Source: Ilumatobacteraceae bacterium (lineage in GTDB: Bacteria; Actinomycetota; Acidimicrobiia; Acidimicrobiales; Iamiaceae). From it: 64,000 nt of DNA. Of this stretch, positions 1 to 8,064 are shown piece after piece. The translations under genes were made by a program, and so were the position numbers. The DNA lies in assembly GCA_025463265.1 (NCBI GenBank), contig JAOBWH010000165.1, forward strand, positions 23,355 to 87,354. Reading direction: 5' to 3'. Under the pieces are notes generated by a model. That model was not told the origin of the DNA, did no database searches, and worked only from the letters and a program-made list of their open reading frames with translations. The stretch's first letter is position 1; each line of letters starts with the position of its first letter.

Positions 1-1997
1 AGCGCGTGGTCTGCGTCGACCAGCCAGCCGGAGCGCACCGCCTCCCACCCGTGCTCGTGGAGCGCGTGCTCGGTGATCAGCCACCGCGGGGCCGAGGTGT
101 ACGGCGGCAGTTCGACGCGCTGCACCTTGGTGGTGCCGGGGTCGCGCCGGGAGATGTCGAGGATGGTGACGTCGCGGTGGTCTCCGCTGAGCAGCTCGGT
201 GCCGGGTCGGATGGATGCCGGGTCGATGCCGTAGTGCTCCAGGAGCTCGGGGGTGGCGACGGGCGGGTAGCCCAGGTGGCGCCAGCTGTGGTCTCCGACC
301 GACAGCGCCACCGAGAGCGGCTCGTTCAGCATCGGGTCGGCGGGATCGCTGGTGGCCGGTCGCCGTGCCACATCGAGCGCGAGCACGTCGGCGCCCTCGA
401 TCTCGCTGCCGATCGCGGCGGCACGGGCATCGAGCGCCGCGGACTGCTCGGCGCTCAGGCCGGGGTCCGCGGTGGGATCGGCTTGAGGGCCGGCGATCTC
501 GATCAGCAGCTGGCGGCTCGACAGGTTGCCCTCGTCGGTGCGGTACTGGTTCACGCCGGCGATGGCGACGATGGTGACCGAGATGCCCACGACGAACGTG
601 ATGGCCGCGAGCGCAGCGGCGGATCGGGACTGGAAGCGGGCGAGATCCCGGAGCGCGAGGCGCCTGGAGAAGGCCAGGTGCGCTGCGGGGGCGGCGCCGA
701 TCTTGATCACGGCAGGAGCGGCGAACACGGTGCCGACGGCGACGGCGATGACCCCGGCGATGAGCAGGAGGGGTTTGACGTCGTCGCCATGGGGGATGGC
801 CGTGGCGATGGCCGCGACGCCGGCCACCAGCGCCGCCATCGCCACCAGGAGCGACCGGTGGACCGGAGCAGGTGACGGGGGCCGCCCGGCGAGCGCCGCC
901 ATGACGGGGATGCGGGCCATCCGGCGGGCCGGCCACCACGCAGCGGCCACCGACACGACCACGGCGATGGCGGCGCACCCGAGGACCACACCCCAGGGCA
1001 GGTCGAAGCGACCGAGGCGCCGGTCGGCGGCGGCTTCGACTGCGGGGGTCGCGAGCGCCCAGCCCAGCACGCCGAGACCGGTGCCGGCGACCGCAGCCAC
1101 GAGACCGACGATGGCGCCGTTGGCGACCACGACGAGGCGGAGGTGTCGTTCGGTGGCGCCGATGGCCGCCAGCAGGCCGAGCTGGCGCTGCCTGCGCTGG
1201 GCGACCACGACGAAGCCGGCTGCAGCGATGAGGCCCACCAGGGTCATGGCCGAAGCGACGGCGACCAGGACCAGGGCTGCGACCGGGCCGTTGTCGCCAC
1301 GGATCATCACGGGAACGGAGGCGAGGCCGCTCTCGTCGGTCGACCGCGGGTCCGAGGTCCCCGTCCCGCGAGCGCTGCGGCCTGCGGTGCCCGGCCGCTC
1401 GAACAGCAGCACGAGCGTGGTTGCGGACCGGCCGCGGTCCGGTGCGACGAGGGCGAAGTCATCGCCGAGCCCGGTCGGGTTCTCCACCAGGCCCACGACG
1501 GTGCGGTCCTTGCGGTCCAGCTCCACCTGGTCGCCGATCCCGGCACCGAGCAGGTCGGCGACCGCGGGGGTGAGCGCGACCTCGCCGACAGCGGTGGGGT
1601 AGCGCCCGTCTCGGAGGGCGAGCATGCTGTGCCCGAACCGGCCGTCGGGGTCCTGGGCCCGGATGTCGAGCCGGTCGGCTGAGCCCGCCACGGTCGTGTC
1701 CCGGTGGCCGATCACCTCGACCGAGCCGTAGCGAGCCTCCGCACTGGCGATGAGGGCTGGCACGCGGGCGGGGTCGGCGATCGGGATCCGGGCCGTGGCG
1801 CCGGCGGACCCGAACCCCGGCTGGGTGGCGCCGGCCGCGTTCATGGCCATCGTGGAGCCGGCCACGGCGATCGCCACCGCGATGGTCACCAGTCCCAGGA
1901 TGAGGGCCTGTTGGCGCCACTCCTTGCGGAACATGCGCCACGACCAGCGGACCAGGGCCCGCCGTGGCGGCCCGCCGGGTCGTCGGGCGGTGCTCAC
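1..1997 (-). CDS. FtsX/MacB-like ABC transporter permease (3' end outside window)
   Basis: Membrane subunit of an ABC exporter of the FtsX/MacB type, which in this family moves lipoproteins, peptides or drugs rather than importing nutrients. About 665 residues are visible; the C-terminus lies beyond base 1. I read hydrophobic segments near residues 31-50, 235-260, 290-318, 335-358, 382-428 (two) and 459-480, with a long extracytoplasmic domain between the first two and another after the last. That is the usual plan of the two-FtsX-module permeases. The GTG start at 1997 overlaps the ATPase stop by four bases (GTGA), so the two subunits are probably translated together. The substrate cannot be told from the sequence. 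Confidence 0.85.
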   Translation of the reverse strand, partial: MSTARRPGGPPRRALVRWSWRMFRKEWRQQALILGLVTIAVAIAVAGSTMAMNAAGATQPGFGSAGATARIPIADPARVPALIASAEARYGSVEVIGHRDTTVAGSADRLDIRAQDPDGRFGHSMLALRDGRYPTAVGEVALTPAVADLLGAGIGDQVELDRKDRTVVGLVENPTGLGDDFALVAPDRGRSATTLVLLFERPGTAGRSARGTGTSDPRSTDESGLASVPVMIRGDNGPVAALVLVAVASAMTLVGLIAAAGFVVVAQRRQRQLGLLAAIGATERHLRLVVVANGAIVGLVAAVAGTGLGVLGWALATPAVEAAADRRLGRFDLPWGVVLGCAAIAVVVSVAAAWWPARRMARIPVMAALAGRPPSPAPVHRSLLVAMAALVAGVAAIATAIPHGDDVKPLLLIAGVIAVAVGTVFAAPAVIKIGAAPAAHLAFSRRLALRDLARFQSRSAAALAAITFVVGISVTIVAIAGVNQYRTDEGNLSSRQLLIEIAGPQADPTADPGLSAEQSAALDARAAAIGSEIEGADVLALDVARRPATSDPADPMLNEPLSVALSVGDHSWRHLGYPPVATPELLEHYGIDPASIRPGTELLSGDHRDVTILDISRRDPGTTKVQRVELPPYTSAPRWLITEHALHEHGWEAVRSGWLVDADHA

Positions 1998-2728
1998 GAG
2001 GGCTGAGGAGCGACCGTGCTGAGCAGGGACTCCGGCCCCGCCGCAGGTGTGGTCTGGTCCACGACGCGGCCGTCGCGCAGGAAGACGACCCGGTTGGCCC
2101 ACGAGGCGAGCTGGGCATCGTGGGTCACGACCACGCCGGCGGCACCCTGGGCGCAGACCCGGCGCAGCAGCCGCATCACGGCCTCGCTGTTGACCGAGTC
2201 CAACGCTCCGGTGGGCTCGTCGGCGAGGAGGAGGCGGCGCCCCTCCCCGACGAGGGCCCGGGCGATGGCGACGCGCTGCCGCTCGCCGCCAGACAGGTCG
2301 TCGGGGAAGTGCTCGGCCCGCTCGGCCAGCCCCAGCTCGTCGAGCACCTCGAGCGCCCGGGTCCGGGCCTTGCGGCCCGAGGTCCCGTCGAGCTCGAGGG
2401 GCATCGAGACGTTCTCGGCCGCGGTCAGGCCCGGGAGGAGGTTGAAGTCCTGGAAGACGAACCCGATGGAGCGCCGCCTCAGCGCCGCCTTCTGGTTGCG
2501 TGACAGCCCGGCGAGGTCGACGCCGTCGATCCGCACCTCGCCGCTGGTGGCATGCTCGAGGCTGCCGGCGATGGTGAGCAGGCTGCTCTTGCCCGACCCG
2601 CTCGGGCCCATGATCGCCACCAGCTCGCCGGCGTCGACGGCCAGGTCGATGCCTCGCAGCGCGTGCACCTCGCCCGCTCCCTCGCCATAGACCTTGGTGG
2701 TGCTGCGCAGCTCCAACACGGCGGTCAC
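1994..2728 (-). CDS. ABC transporter ATP-binding protein (LolD/MacB type)
   Basis: Cytoplasmic ATPase that would power the adjacent FtsX-like permease. The 244-residue protein has Walker A GPSGSGKS, the Q-loop FVFQDFNLLPGL, signature LSGGERQRVAIARAL, Walker B LLLADEPTGALD and the switch histidine in VVTHD. The length and 'DEPTGALD' wording are typical of the MacB/LolD/FtsE group. I chose GTG at 2728 because it overlaps the PadR stop as GTGA and begins right before the conserved first strand; the frame is open further upstream, but that part is only the antisense of PadR. It is the second gene of a padR-ATPase-permease operon. Confidence 0.93.
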   Translation of the reverse strand: MTAVLELRSTTKVYGEGAGEVHALRGIDLAVDAGELVAIMGPSGSGKSSLLTIAGSLEHATSGEVRIDGVDLAGLSRNQKAALRRRSIGFVFQDFNLLPGLTAAENVSMPLELDGTSGRKARTRALEVLDELGLAERAEHFPDDLSGGERQRVAIARALVGEGRRLLLADEPTGALDSVNSEAVMRLLRRVCAQGAAGVVVTHDAQLASWANRVVFLRDGRVVDQTTPAAGPESLLSTVAPQPS

Positions 2729-3306
2729 GACCGGACCTCCTCGGCCGCGACCTGTTCCTCGGCGGCGGTGGGCGCCGGCGACGGGGGCGCGCTGGCGAGG
2801 AGCCGGGGGAGCCGGATCTCCGCGGTGTCCAGCCACCGCACCATGGCCTCGATCCGGAAGAGCTCGGCGTCGACGACGAGCGCCAGGGCGACGTCGTCGT
2901 CGGACGCGTCGGCCTTCACCGACGTGTAGCGCTGCATCGACTCGATGAGGTGGCGCCGGTGGGTCTGGATGATGGCGTGGACGTCGACGCCGGGCACCTG
3001 AGCGGCCACAAGGACCTTGATCAGGAGCTCGTCACGGGGCGGTTGGGCCATCTCCGGCGGCGTCTCCAGCCAGGTGGTGAGCTCCGTGGTGCCGTCGCCG
3101 GTGATCCGGTAGCCCTTCTGCGGCCCGTCGTCGGACCCGTCGGAGGCGACGAGGCCGTCGCGCTCGAGGCGCTGGAGGGTCGTGTACACCTGCCCGACGT
3201 TGAGGGGCCAGACCTCACCGGTCCGGGCCTCGAACGCATGACGGAGCTGGAGGCCGTACTTGGGGCCGTCGCTCAGCAGGGCGAGCAGGGCGTGTCGGAC
3301 GCTCAT
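2725..3306 (-). CDS. PadR-family transcriptional regulator
   Basis: Winged-helix repressor of 193 residues. The N-terminal PadR domain begins MSVRHALLALLSDGPKYG and continues through the recognition segment VGQVYTTLQRLERDGLV. The C-terminal half is helical, as expected for the dimerising Vir_act_alpha_C-type domain. ATG at 3306 has a GAGGAG ribosome binding site seven bases upstream. The gene heads an operon with an ABC ATPase and permease, the common arrangement for PadR proteins that control drug or antimicrobial-peptide exporters. Its own promoter carries palindromic units, suggesting autorepression. The inducing ligand is unknown. Confidence 0.93.
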   Translation of the reverse strand: MSVRHALLALLSDGPKYGLQLRHAFEARTGEVWPLNVGQVYTTLQRLERDGLVASDGSDDGPQKGYRITGDGTTELTTWLETPPEMAQPPRDELLIKVLVAAQVPGVDVHAIIQTHRRHLIESMQRYTSVKADASDDDVALALVVDAELFRIEAMVRWLDTAEIRLPRLLASAPPSPAPTAAEEQVAAEEVRS

Positions 3307-3327
3307 CGGTCGTCTCCTCGACGTGGG

Positions 3328-3364
3328 ATACCGCGTACTATACCGAGTATGCACCCGCCGTCAA
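3328..3364 (-). promoter_or_regulatory. padR promoter with overlapping candidate PadR operator
   Basis: On the minus strand TTGACG (3364-3359) and TATAGT (3342-3337) are separated by 16 bases, a near-consensus sigma-70-type promoter unusual in this GC-rich window. Covering the -10 box are two adjacent 12-bp units, ATACCGCGTACT (3328-3339) and ATACCGAGTATG (3340-3351). Each contains a small palindrome of the form TAC-CGN-GTA. This is a plausible autoregulatory operator; binding by PadR is inference. Confidence 0.6.
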
Positions 3365-3367
3365 GGC

Positions 3368-3373
3368 TAGGTT
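3368..3373 (+). promoter_or_regulatory. -10 box TAGGTT of the CoA-transferase gene
   Basis: TAGGTT ends 8 nt before the ATG at 3382, which would place the transcript start at the start codon (leaderless). It matches boxes seen before other genes in the window. There is no clear ribosome binding site before this ATG. Confidence 0.45.
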
Positions 3374-3381
3374 GCCCAGCC

Positions 3382-4677
3382 ATGACGGAGCGCCTGACCC
3401 CCGAGCAGGCTGCGGCCCTGCTCCACCCCACCGATGTGCTGGGGATCCCCCTCGGCCCCGGCCACCCCGGGGGCTTCCTCCACGCGCTCGGCGCGAGGAC
3501 CGACTGGGACGACCTCGTCATCACCGGCGCGCTCCTCACGGACTTCTACGAGGTGTTCGGCCGGCCCGGCGTCCGGTTCCTCTCGGGGTTCTACGGACCG
3601 CTCGAGCGGTTGATGCGGGACCAGGGCGGCGCCATCGAGTTCGTGCCGGCGGACTTCCGCCGGTTCGGACCCGCGCTCGAGCGGATCAACCCTCGGGTCG
3701 TGGCCACCGCCGCCGCCCCACCCGACGCCGACGGCTGGTGCAGCCTCTCGCTCCACGCCGGGGCCACCATCAAGGAGATCCAGCGGGCGGGCGATGATCC
3801 CGGGCGGCTCCTGGTGGTGGAGACCAGCCCCCGGTTCCCGGTCACGCTCGGCCTCGGGGAGCACCGCCACCGCATCCACGTCGACCAGATCGATGTGCTC
3901 GTGGAGTCCGACCGGGAGCCGTTCGTGATCGGCGACCCCGAGCCGTCCGACGACGAGCGGGCCATCGCCGCCTACGTCGACGACTACGTGATCGACGGCG
4001 CCACCATCCAGACCGGCATCGGCGGCGTGCCCTCCACCGTGGCCTCGCTGCTGGCCGACAGCGACAAGGGCGACTTCGGGATCCACTCGGAGATGTTCAC
4101 CACGGGGCTCATGAAGCTCCACGTCGCCGGCAAGGTCACCAACAACAAGGGCGTCTACGACGGCGTGTCCATCACCACCTTCGCCGGCGGCACCCGCGAG
4201 CTCTACGACTGGCTGGACGGCAACACCGAGGTGCGCTTCCTGCCGGTGGAGCTGGTCAACTCGCCGGAGCTCATCTCCAAGAACCGCCGCATGATCTCGA
4301 TCAACGGCGCGCTCGCGGTCGACCTCGCCGGTCAGGCGGTGGCCGACACGCTCGCCGGGGCCCAGTTCTCGGGCATCGGCGGCCACGAGGACTTCGTGGC
4401 GGCCTCGGGGCTCGAGCTCGAGGATCGCTCGCTCATCTGCCTGCGGTCGTCCACGATCATCGACGGGGTGCGGGTCTCGCGGATCGCGGGGCAGTTCCCG
4501 GCGGGCACCATCGTCACCACGCCGCGCCACCAGCTCGACGTCGTCATCACGGAGTTCGGCGTGGCCGAGCTGCGGGGCCGCACGGTGCGCGAACGGGCGC
4601 GGGCGCTGGCCGCCATCGCCCACCCGGACTTCCGCGACCGCCTGCTCGCGGAGGCCGAGGTGTGGCCTCCTGCGTGA
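3382..4677 (+). CDS. acetyl-CoA hydrolase/CoA-transferase family protein
   Basis: Class I CoA-transferase of the acetyl-CoA hydrolase / 4-hydroxybutyrate CoA-transferase family, moving CoA between acyl-CoAs and free acids such as acetate. The 431-residue length fits. Visible motifs are GIGGVPSTVA, the catalytic glutamate in GIHSEMF (about E237) and the CoA-binding glycine loop GIGGHEDFVAAS. ATG at 3382 is preferred over the in-frame ATG at 3349, because the latter lies inside the divergent padR promoter and would add an unconserved 11-residue tail. The divergent neighbour is padR and the downstream gene is an unrelated peptidase. The exact acyl donor cannot be inferred. Confidence 0.88.
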   Translation: MTERLTPEQAAALLHPTDVLGIPLGPGHPGGFLHALGARTDWDDLVITGALLTDFYEVFGRPGVRFLSGFYGPLERLMRDQGGAIEFVPADFRRFGPALERINPRVVATAAAPPDADGWCSLSLHAGATIKEIQRAGDDPGRLLVVETSPRFPVTLGLGEHRHRIHVDQIDVLVESDREPFVIGDPEPSDDERAIAAYVDDYVIDGATIQTGIGGVPSTVASLLADSDKGDFGIHSEMFTTGLMKLHVAGKVTNNKGVYDGVSITTFAGGTRELYDWLDGNTEVRFLPVELVNSPELISKNRRMISINGALAVDLAGQAVADTLAGAQFSGIGGHEDFVAASGLELEDRSLICLRSSTIIDGVRVSRIAGQFPAGTIVTTPRHQLDVVITEFGVAELRGRTVRERARALAAIAHPDFRDRLLAEAEVWPPA

Positions 4678-4725
4678 ATCCGCTCCACATCGGGCGCCGA
4701 GGTGCCGATTGGGTCAGGTGACCAC

Positions 4726-4731
4726 TAGCCT
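4726..4731 (+). promoter_or_regulatory. -10 box TAGCCT upstream of the M23 peptidase gene
   Basis: TAGCCT matches the -10 form seen elsewhere here. The resulting leader would be about 20 nt and includes an AGGG ribosome binding site at 4752-4755 before ATG 4758. Confidence 0.35.
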
Positions 4732-4757
4732 TCCCGTCGGGGGATGACCACAGGGCG

Positions 4758-6011
4758 ATGATGCAGCCTTCTCGTAGCTTCGGCCGCCGAACCATGGCGG
4801 TGCTCGCGCTCTGCAGCGCACTCGGGTTCAGCGCGCTCGTCGTGCCCACCGCGTCGGCCCAGGACGGCGAGAGCTCGGCGCTGAAGTCCGAGTACGAGGC
4901 GTTCACCGTCCAGGAGCAGCAGATGCTCCAGGAGCTGAGCGATGCCCAGGCCGCCAGCCAGGAGGCCTCGCTGAAGCTGGACGCGCTCAACCGGGACACG
5001 CAGGCCAAGCAGATCGAGCTGCTCGACGCCACCCAGCGCCTCACCGAGGCCGAGCACGAGGTCGAGGTCCGAGTCGCCGAGCGCAAGCGGGCCGAGAAGA
5101 AGGTGAAGGTCGCACGCGAGCGGCTGCGCAAGCAGATCGTGGCGTCCTACGTGACCGGCGGCGAGCCCGGTCAGATGGAGGCGTTCCTCAACGCCCAGAG
5201 CGGTGAGCAGATCGGCCAGGCCCTGGCCTACGGGCGGGCCATCTCCGGGAGCACCGAGACCCTCCTCGGCGACCTGAAGGCGGCTGAGAAGGCCCGCACC
5301 AAGGCGGCCAAGGCGGCGAAGGCGGCCAAGGACGATGCCGTCGAGACCCGCGACGAGACCCAGGACGCAGCGAAGTTCCTGATCGACGCCCGTTCGATGC
5401 AGACCTCGCTGCTGGCGGACCTCAACGTGCAGTACGTCAAGGAGGCCGCCGCCCTCCGCCAGATCCAAGGCCAGAAGGCGGTCATCGAGGGCCGCATCAA
5501 CTCGATGAACCGGGCGTCGGACGGCATCCAGCAGATCCTCGCCGAGCTCCAGAAGGACCAGGAGGACTGGTTCCCCGGGGCGGTCGAGACCTCGAACCCG
5601 CTCCCGGGTGTGAAGCCCGGATCTGCGTTCGGCATGCGCGTCCACCCGATCCTCGGCGTCGCCCGCCTCCACGCCGGCGACGACATGGGCGCCCCGACGG
5701 GGACCGAGATCCACGCCGCCGCCGACGGCATCGTGGTCCTCGCCGAGGTCCGGGGCGGCTACGGCAACGCCGTCGTGATCGACCACGGCCACTCGCTCGG
5801 CACCATGTACGGCCACACCAGCAAGCTGCTGGTGAAGCCCGGCCAGATCGTCAAGCGGGGCGACGTCATCGCCCTCGTCGGGTCCACCGGCCTGTCCACC
5901 GGCCCGCACCTGCACTTCGAGACCCGGATCAAGGGTCTGCCGATCGACCCGGTGGGCGTCGTCGACTTCGACGCCCCGGTCGACTTCGGCGACGACGCCG
6001 AGGGCGACTGA
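4758..6011 (+). CDS. secreted coiled-coil M23 (LytM) peptidoglycan peptidase
   Basis: EnvC-like murein hydrolase or hydrolase activator of 417 residues. A signal peptide (basic start, hydrophobic ALCSALGFSALVV, cleavage near ASA-QD at about residue 35) sends it outside. Residues about 40-260 are charged heptad-rich coiled coil with several AKAAKAAK runs. The C-terminal LytM domain (about 280-400) keeps the zinc ligands, H305-x3-D309 (HAGDD) and the H384-x-H386 pair (HLHFE), so it is probably an active enzyme. Proteins of this build act at septal or envelope peptidoglycan. The gene stops one base before the convergent J-domain gene's stop codon, leaving no room for a separate terminator. Confidence 0.9.
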   Translation: MMQPSRSFGRRTMAVLALCSALGFSALVVPTASAQDGESSALKSEYEAFTVQEQQMLQELSDAQAASQEASLKLDALNRDTQAKQIELLDATQRLTEAEHEVEVRVAERKRAEKKVKVARERLRKQIVASYVTGGEPGQMEAFLNAQSGEQIGQALAYGRAISGSTETLLGDLKAAEKARTKAAKAAKAAKDDAVETRDETQDAAKFLIDARSMQTSLLADLNVQYVKEAAALRQIQGQKAVIEGRINSMNRASDGIQQILAELQKDQEDWFPGAVETSNPLPGVKPGSAFGMRVHPILGVARLHAGDDMGAPTGTEIHAAADGIVVLAEVRGGYGNAVVIDHGHSLGTMYGHTSKLLVKPGQIVKRGDVIALVGSTGLSTGPHLHFETRIKGLPIDPVGVVDFDAPVDFGDDAEGD

Positions 6012-6012
6012 T

Positions 6013-6618
6013 CTAATCCGGCGGGAGGGGCGACCGGCGCCGGTGCAGGGCCAGCTCCAGCAGGTCGACCACGGCGCTCGTCGGTGGCGCCGGGCGGGCC
6101 TCGATGGACTCCACGGTGCAGAAGACCTCCGTGCGCTCGCCGCGGCCCTGGAGGGTGAGCAGGAGCGACGTGGCGGGCTCGCCCTCGAAGCGGCACAGCA
6201 CCTCCATGATCGGCATGGAGCGGTCGACGTAGGTGATCTCGCCTACGTCGTGGGCCGCATCGAGCAGCCAGCGGAACGACTCGTCGGGCGGGGCGCCGAG
6301 GGCGAGGGTGTCCTCATCCAACCGGCCCACCGGCGGCGCACCGAAGGCGAGGTCGTCCGTGGCGGGACGCGGCGGGACCGGTCCCGTGGCGGTGGTCCGG
6401 GCTCCGGGTCGAGGTTCCTGCGGCTCCTCCGGGGCCGCAGGGCCCCGCTCGACGAGCACCCGGTAGGCCTCGGTGATGGACGCGGCCCGATCCGAGGACC
6501 GCGCCCCCGCCCGGTCGGGGTGGTGGGTGCGGATCTGGGACCGGTAGGCGATCCGGACCTCGTCGGGGGTGGCCCCGGCGCCCACGCCCAGGATGCGGGC
6601 GGCCTCGGCCGGGGTCAC
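6013..6618 (-). CDS. small J-domain (DnaJ-like) protein
   Basis: A 201-residue protein with an N-terminal J domain (residues 1-60, HPD at 33-35 in THHPDRAG), expected to stimulate a DnaK/Hsp70 partner. There is no glycine-rich or zinc region, so it is not classic DnaJ. Residues 65-100 are proline/alanine-rich linker. Residues 105-201 form a globular-looking region I cannot assign. The GTG start overlaps the aminopeptidase stop as GTGA, so translation is probably coupled to it. The pairing of a J protein with an M18 peptidase hints at a shared protein-turnover role, which is inference. Confidence 0.8.
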   Translation of the reverse strand: MTPAEAARILGVGAGATPDEVRIAYRSQIRTHHPDRAGARSSDRAASITEAYRVLVERGPAAPEEPQEPRPGARTTATGPVPPRPATDDLAFGAPPVGRLDEDTLALGAPPDESFRWLLDAAHDVGEITYVDRSMPIMEVLCRFEGEPATSLLLTLQGRGERTEVFCTVESIEARPAPPTSAVVDLLELALHRRRSPLPPD

Positions 6619-7910
6619 GTGCGCAGGAAGGCGCCCACGAGGCGCACGAACCGCTCGGCGTCGGCCGCCCCGCACAGCTCGCGGGCCGAGTGCATCGACA
6701 GCTGGGCCACGCCGACGTCGGCCGTGGCGATGCCGAGGCGGGCGGCGGTGAGCGGGCCGATGGTGGAGCCGCACGGCTGGTCGTTCCGGCTGACGAAGAC
6801 CTGGTGGGGGACACCGGCGCGGTCGGCGGCATCGATGAGCACGGCCTGGCCGCCAGCGTCGGTGGCGTAGCGCTGGTTGGCGTTCACCTTGATCACCGGC
6901 CCGCCGTCGATGGCGATGTGGTGGCCGGGCTCGTGGCGCTCGGGGTAGTTCGGGTGGGTGGCGTGGGCGCCGTCGGTCGAGGCGCACACCGATGCGGCGA
7001 GGGCGCGCAGCAGGTCGTCCCGGGTCCCGCCGCGTGCGTTGACCGTGCGCTCCAGCACCTGCGCCAGGAGCGCACCGTCGGCGCCGGTGGAGGAGGTGGA
7101 GCCCACCTCCTCGTGATCGAACAGGCAGACCACGGCGACCGGGGCGTCGGGACCCGGGTCCGCTGCAGGACCGGCGTCGCGGTCGGCGGCGAGCGCGGTG
7201 ACCCCGGCCCAGCACGAGAGGAGGTTGTCGAGGCGGGCGGTGGACACCAGCTCGTGACGGCGGCCGATGAGGGCGCCCGGCGTCAGGTCGTGGACCATGG
7301 CGTCCCACGCCACCACCGCGTCCGGCGCCACGCCCACCTCCTCGGCGACGTGGGCGGCGAAGGCCCCGACCTCCACCGGACCGACGCCCCACACCGGTGT
7401 CAAGTGCTGCTGCGGGTTCAGCTTGAGGCCCTGCCCGTTGACGTCGCGGTCGAGGTGGATGGCCAGCTGCGGGATCCGCAGGAGCGGGCAGTCGCAGTGG
7501 AAGAGCCGTTCCTCGAGCTCCCCGCCGACCCGGACCACCGCCCGGCCGGACAGGCCGAGGTCGCGGTCGAGCCAGGAGTTCCAGAGCGCCCCGCCGTAGA
7601 CCTCGACGCCGAGCTGCTGCCATCCGGCGGTGCCCGTGTCGGGGTGGGGCTTGATGCGGAGGTTCGGGCTGTCGGTGTGGGCGCCGACGATGCGGAACCC
7701 TCGCTCGGGCCCGGCACCGTCCGGCACCTCCCAGGCCACCAGCGCTCCGCCGCGCGCCACGAGGTAGCGCCCGGGTCCCGCCGGCCACGGCTCGGTGAGG
7801 TCCAGGGTGGTGAAGCCGGCGTCGGCCAGCCGGCGGCGGCTCTCGGCCACGGCGTGGAACGGCGATGGCGCCGCCCCGATGTAGGTCAGCAGGTCCTTGG
7901 CGTCGCTCAC
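6615..7910 (-). CDS. M18-family aminopeptidase
   Basis: Dinuclear-zinc cytoplasmic aminopeptidase of the M18 (aspartyl aminopeptidase) family, removing acidic or other N-terminal residues from peptides. From GTG 7910 it is 431 residues, the family norm. Metal and catalytic motifs are present: [14 protein letters not shown] (H78, D80), [25 protein letters not shown] and the terminal region with QLSMHSARE. The open frame extends upstream to 8051, but that part overlaps the gltB leader and has no family resemblance. A -10 box 7 nt upstream of the GTG supports this start. It is followed by the coupled J-domain gene. Confidence 0.92.
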   Translation of the reverse strand: MSDAKDLLTYIGAAPSPFHAVAESRRRLADAGFTTLDLTEPWPAGPGRYLVARGGALVAWEVPDGAGPERGFRIVGAHTDSPNLRIKPHPDTGTAGWQQLGVEVYGGALWNSWLDRDLGLSGRAVVRVGGELEERLFHCDCPLLRIPQLAIHLDRDVNGQGLKLNPQQHLTPVWGVGPVEVGAFAAHVAEEVGVAPDAVVAWDAMVHDLTPGALIGRRHELVSTARLDNLLSCWAGVTALAADRDAGPAADPGPDAPVAVVCLFDHEEVGSTSSTGADGALLAQVLERTVNARGGTRDDLLRALAASVCASTDGAHATHPNYPERHEPGHHIAIDGGPVIKVNANQRYATDAGGQAVLIDAADRAGVPHQVFVSRNDQPCGSTIGPLTAARLGIATADVGVAQLSMHSARELCGAADAERFVRLVGAFLRT

Positions 7911-7917
7911 GCCGATG

Positions 7918-7923
7918 ACCCTA
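7918..7923 (-). promoter_or_regulatory. -10 box TAGGGT of the M18 peptidase gene
   Basis: On the minus strand TAGGGT lies 7 nt from the GTG at 7910, consistent with a leaderless transcript. It faces away from the gltB promoter. Confidence 0.45.
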
Positions 7924-7963
7924 CGACCCCCTTTTGCATTGGAGGGTCGATTCGGGCCTCGGC

Positions 7964-7969
7964 TAGTGT
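7964..7969 (+). promoter_or_regulatory. candidate -10 box TAGTGT of gltBD
   Basis: TAGTGT fits the local -10 form and would start transcription near 7976, giving a leader of about 89 nt before gltB. No convincing -35 box is visible. Confidence 0.35.
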
Positions 7970-7975
7970 CGCTTG

Positions 7976-8064
7976 ACCTGCGATACGGGCCAACGGCGTC
8001 CCGGCGAGCCCCACATCGGGGGGAGCAGTCCCCCCTCCGTCCTTCCAGCAAGGAAGCAACGCCG
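7976..8064 (+). promoter_or_regulatory. structured 5' leader of gltB
   Basis: Two perfect hairpins lie between the likely transcript start and gltB. The first is GGGGGGA-GCAG-TCCCCCC (8018-8035, 7-bp stem). The second is CTTCC-AGCAA-GGAAG (8042-8056), whose 3' arm is the ribosome binding site, so closing it would hide the site. Upstream GC-rich segments (CGGG...CCCG, 7986-8003) can also pair. I do not recognise a known riboswitch class. The layout suggests translational control of glutamate synthase. Confidence 0.45.

Noticed and set aside
6013..7788. Fused peptidase/J-domain protein of 591 residues read from one frame
   Set aside because: The J-domain frame merely continues open under the aminopeptidase gene; the GTGA junction shows two separate genes.
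7976..8064. Known glutamine, SAM or cobalamin riboswitch before gltB
   Set aside because: None of the conserved core sequences I know for these classes can be found; kept only as an unclassified structured leader.
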